This document shows, one piece after another, positions 22,006 through 22,795 of a DNA stretch of 22,795 nucleotides (positions are counted from its first letter, which is position 1; each line of letters starts with the position of its first letter). The position numbers were made by a program, and so were the translations under genes. The stretch comes from Alistipes sp. CAG:268. Lineage in GTDB: Bacteria > Bacteroidota > Bacteroidia > Bacteroidales > Rikenellaceae. Below the pieces are notes generated by a model. That model had not been told where the DNA came from. It was given only the letters and a program-made list of their open reading frames with translations, and ran no database searches. The stretch is from the NCBI GenBank assembly GCA_000434235.1, contig FR891980.1, positions 1 to 22,795 on the forward strand, in the 5' to 3' direction.

Positions 22006-22795
22006 ATGAAAACTACGAATCATAAGGTGCAGCGGCTGCTGCTTGCGGTCGTGCTGCTCGGTCTGGGAGCCTGCACGGGGGATTTCGAAGAGATCAACCG
22101 CAATCCCAATCAGGTCACCGAAGACCAGATGGAGGCCCTGAACTACAAAACCGGCACAAAATTCAAATCGCTGCAAAGTCTGGTCATCCCGGTCGAAGAA
22201 CACATGTACCAGTTCAACGAGTCGCTTTCGGGCGGTCCGTTCGGCGGCTATATCGGCGCGACGGTCGATACGTGGCAGACGAAGTTCGAGACCTACAACC
22301 CCTCGGCCGACTGGCGCAAATGGCCCTTTGCAAATGTCATCACGGAGACCTACACACCCTACAAGGGCATCGTCGGCGGTACGGACGACGAGGTGGCCAT
22401 AGCCTTCGCCAGGTTGTTGCGCGTGGCCATCATGCATCGTGTGACGGACTCCTACGGTCCGATACCCTACTCGCAGCTCGAGAGCAACGAGTCGGTCTAT
22501 GTAGCCTACGACTCGCAGGAGGCGGTCTACACGAAGATGTTCGAGGAGCTGGATGAAGCCATCGAGATCTTGGGCCGCAACACGACGCTTCCGGCCGAGG
22601 CATGGAGCCGCTACGACGCCGTCTACTACGGCAACATCGCCCAGTGGCTCAAGTATGCCAACTCGCTGAAACTGCGCATGGCCATGCGGCTCTCCTACGT
22701 CAAGCCCGAACTGGCGAAGGCGAAGGCCGCCGAAGCCATTGCCGGGGGCGTCATTACGGCGAATGCCGACAATGCGGCGATGCATGCCGCGGGGA
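22006..22795 (+). CDS. SusD/RagB-family lipoprotein (N-terminal part, runs off right edge)
   Basis: About 263 codons are present. The lipoprotein signal is MKTTNHKVQRLLLAVVLLGL then GAC, with the lipid-modified Cys in GLGACTGDFEEIN. The mature protein has SusD-like features of the SusD_2 type: NPNQVTEDQ near the start, MHRVTDSYGPIPYSQLESN, VAYDSQEAVYTKMFEELDEA and NIAQWLKYANSLKLRMAMRL. It forms the surface lid that hands substrate to the SusC barrel encoded just upstream. An in-frame ATG at 21991, directly after the SusC stop codon, would add five residues; I prefer 22006. Confidence 0.95.
   Translation, partial: MKTTNHKVQRLLLAVVLLGLGACTGDFEEINRNPNQVTEDQMEALNYKTGTKFKSLQSLVIPVEEHMYQFNESLSGGPFGGYIGATVDTWQTKFETYNPSADWRKWPFANVITETYTPYKGIVGGTDDEVAIAFARLLRVAIMHRVTDSYGPIPYSQLESNESVYVAYDSQEAVYTKMFEELDEAIEILGRNTTLPAEAWSRYDAVYYGNIAQWLKYANSLKLRMAMRLSYVKPELAKAKAAEAIAGGVITANADNAAMHAAG

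Noticed and set aside
1..22795. CRISPR arrays, insertion sequences, rRNA genes, prophage genes
   Set aside because: No regularly spaced repeats, transposase or integrase motifs, or rRNA-like stretches were found on either strand.

Overview
The window looks like chromosomal DNA of a GC-rich member of the Bacteroidales, most likely Alistipes or a close relative. The evidence is a SusC/SusD pair with an FecR anti-sigma factor and an ECF sigma factor, promoters of the Bacteroidetes type (TTTG, about 19 bases, TAnnTTTG), few Shine-Dalgarno sites, and high-GC codon use. A cysteate-synthase homologue fits a sulfonolipid-making genus such as Alistipes. The genus call is an inference; no rRNA or marker gene is present.

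Left part (1-6000, nearly all minus strand): the start of a BtuB-like TonB-dependent receptor runs off the left edge. Upstream of it is a two-gene operon, nspC (carboxynorspermidine/carboxyspermidine decarboxylase) followed by a cysteate-synthase-like PLP enzyme, ending in a strong terminator. An OmpA-family protein and a carboxynorspermidine (carboxyspermidine) dehydrogenase follow. The dehydrogenase and NspC are the two steps of the alternative spermidine/norspermidine pathway, but here they are separate transcription units split by ompA.

Middle (6000-8950): a tRNA-Lys(TTT) gene has a promoter that interleaves with the divergent dehydrogenase promoter. After it come a YdeI-GNAT fusion protein, an AraC-type regulator on the minus strand, and a rod-shaped structured RNA that looks like a Bacteroidetes 6S RNA.

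Right-middle (9046-16620, plus strand): a tight run of LemA, a DUF3137 membrane protein, a lipoprotein, a YbjN-like cytosolic protein, a cytoplasmic trypsin-fold protease with a zinc ribbon, a C-terminally membrane-anchored protein and a two-helix membrane protein. Two related secreted proteins with their own promoter follow, closed by a strong terminator. Most of these are uncharacterised; this is the best candidate in the window for an undescribed system.

Right part (16632-22795): an ECF sigma factor (minus) diverges from FecR, followed by a SusC/RagA receptor with an N-terminal STN signalling domain and the start of a SusD-like lipoprotein that runs off the right edge. Together they form a classic nutrient-sensing outer-membrane uptake locus. 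No IS element, CRISPR array or rRNA gene was seen.
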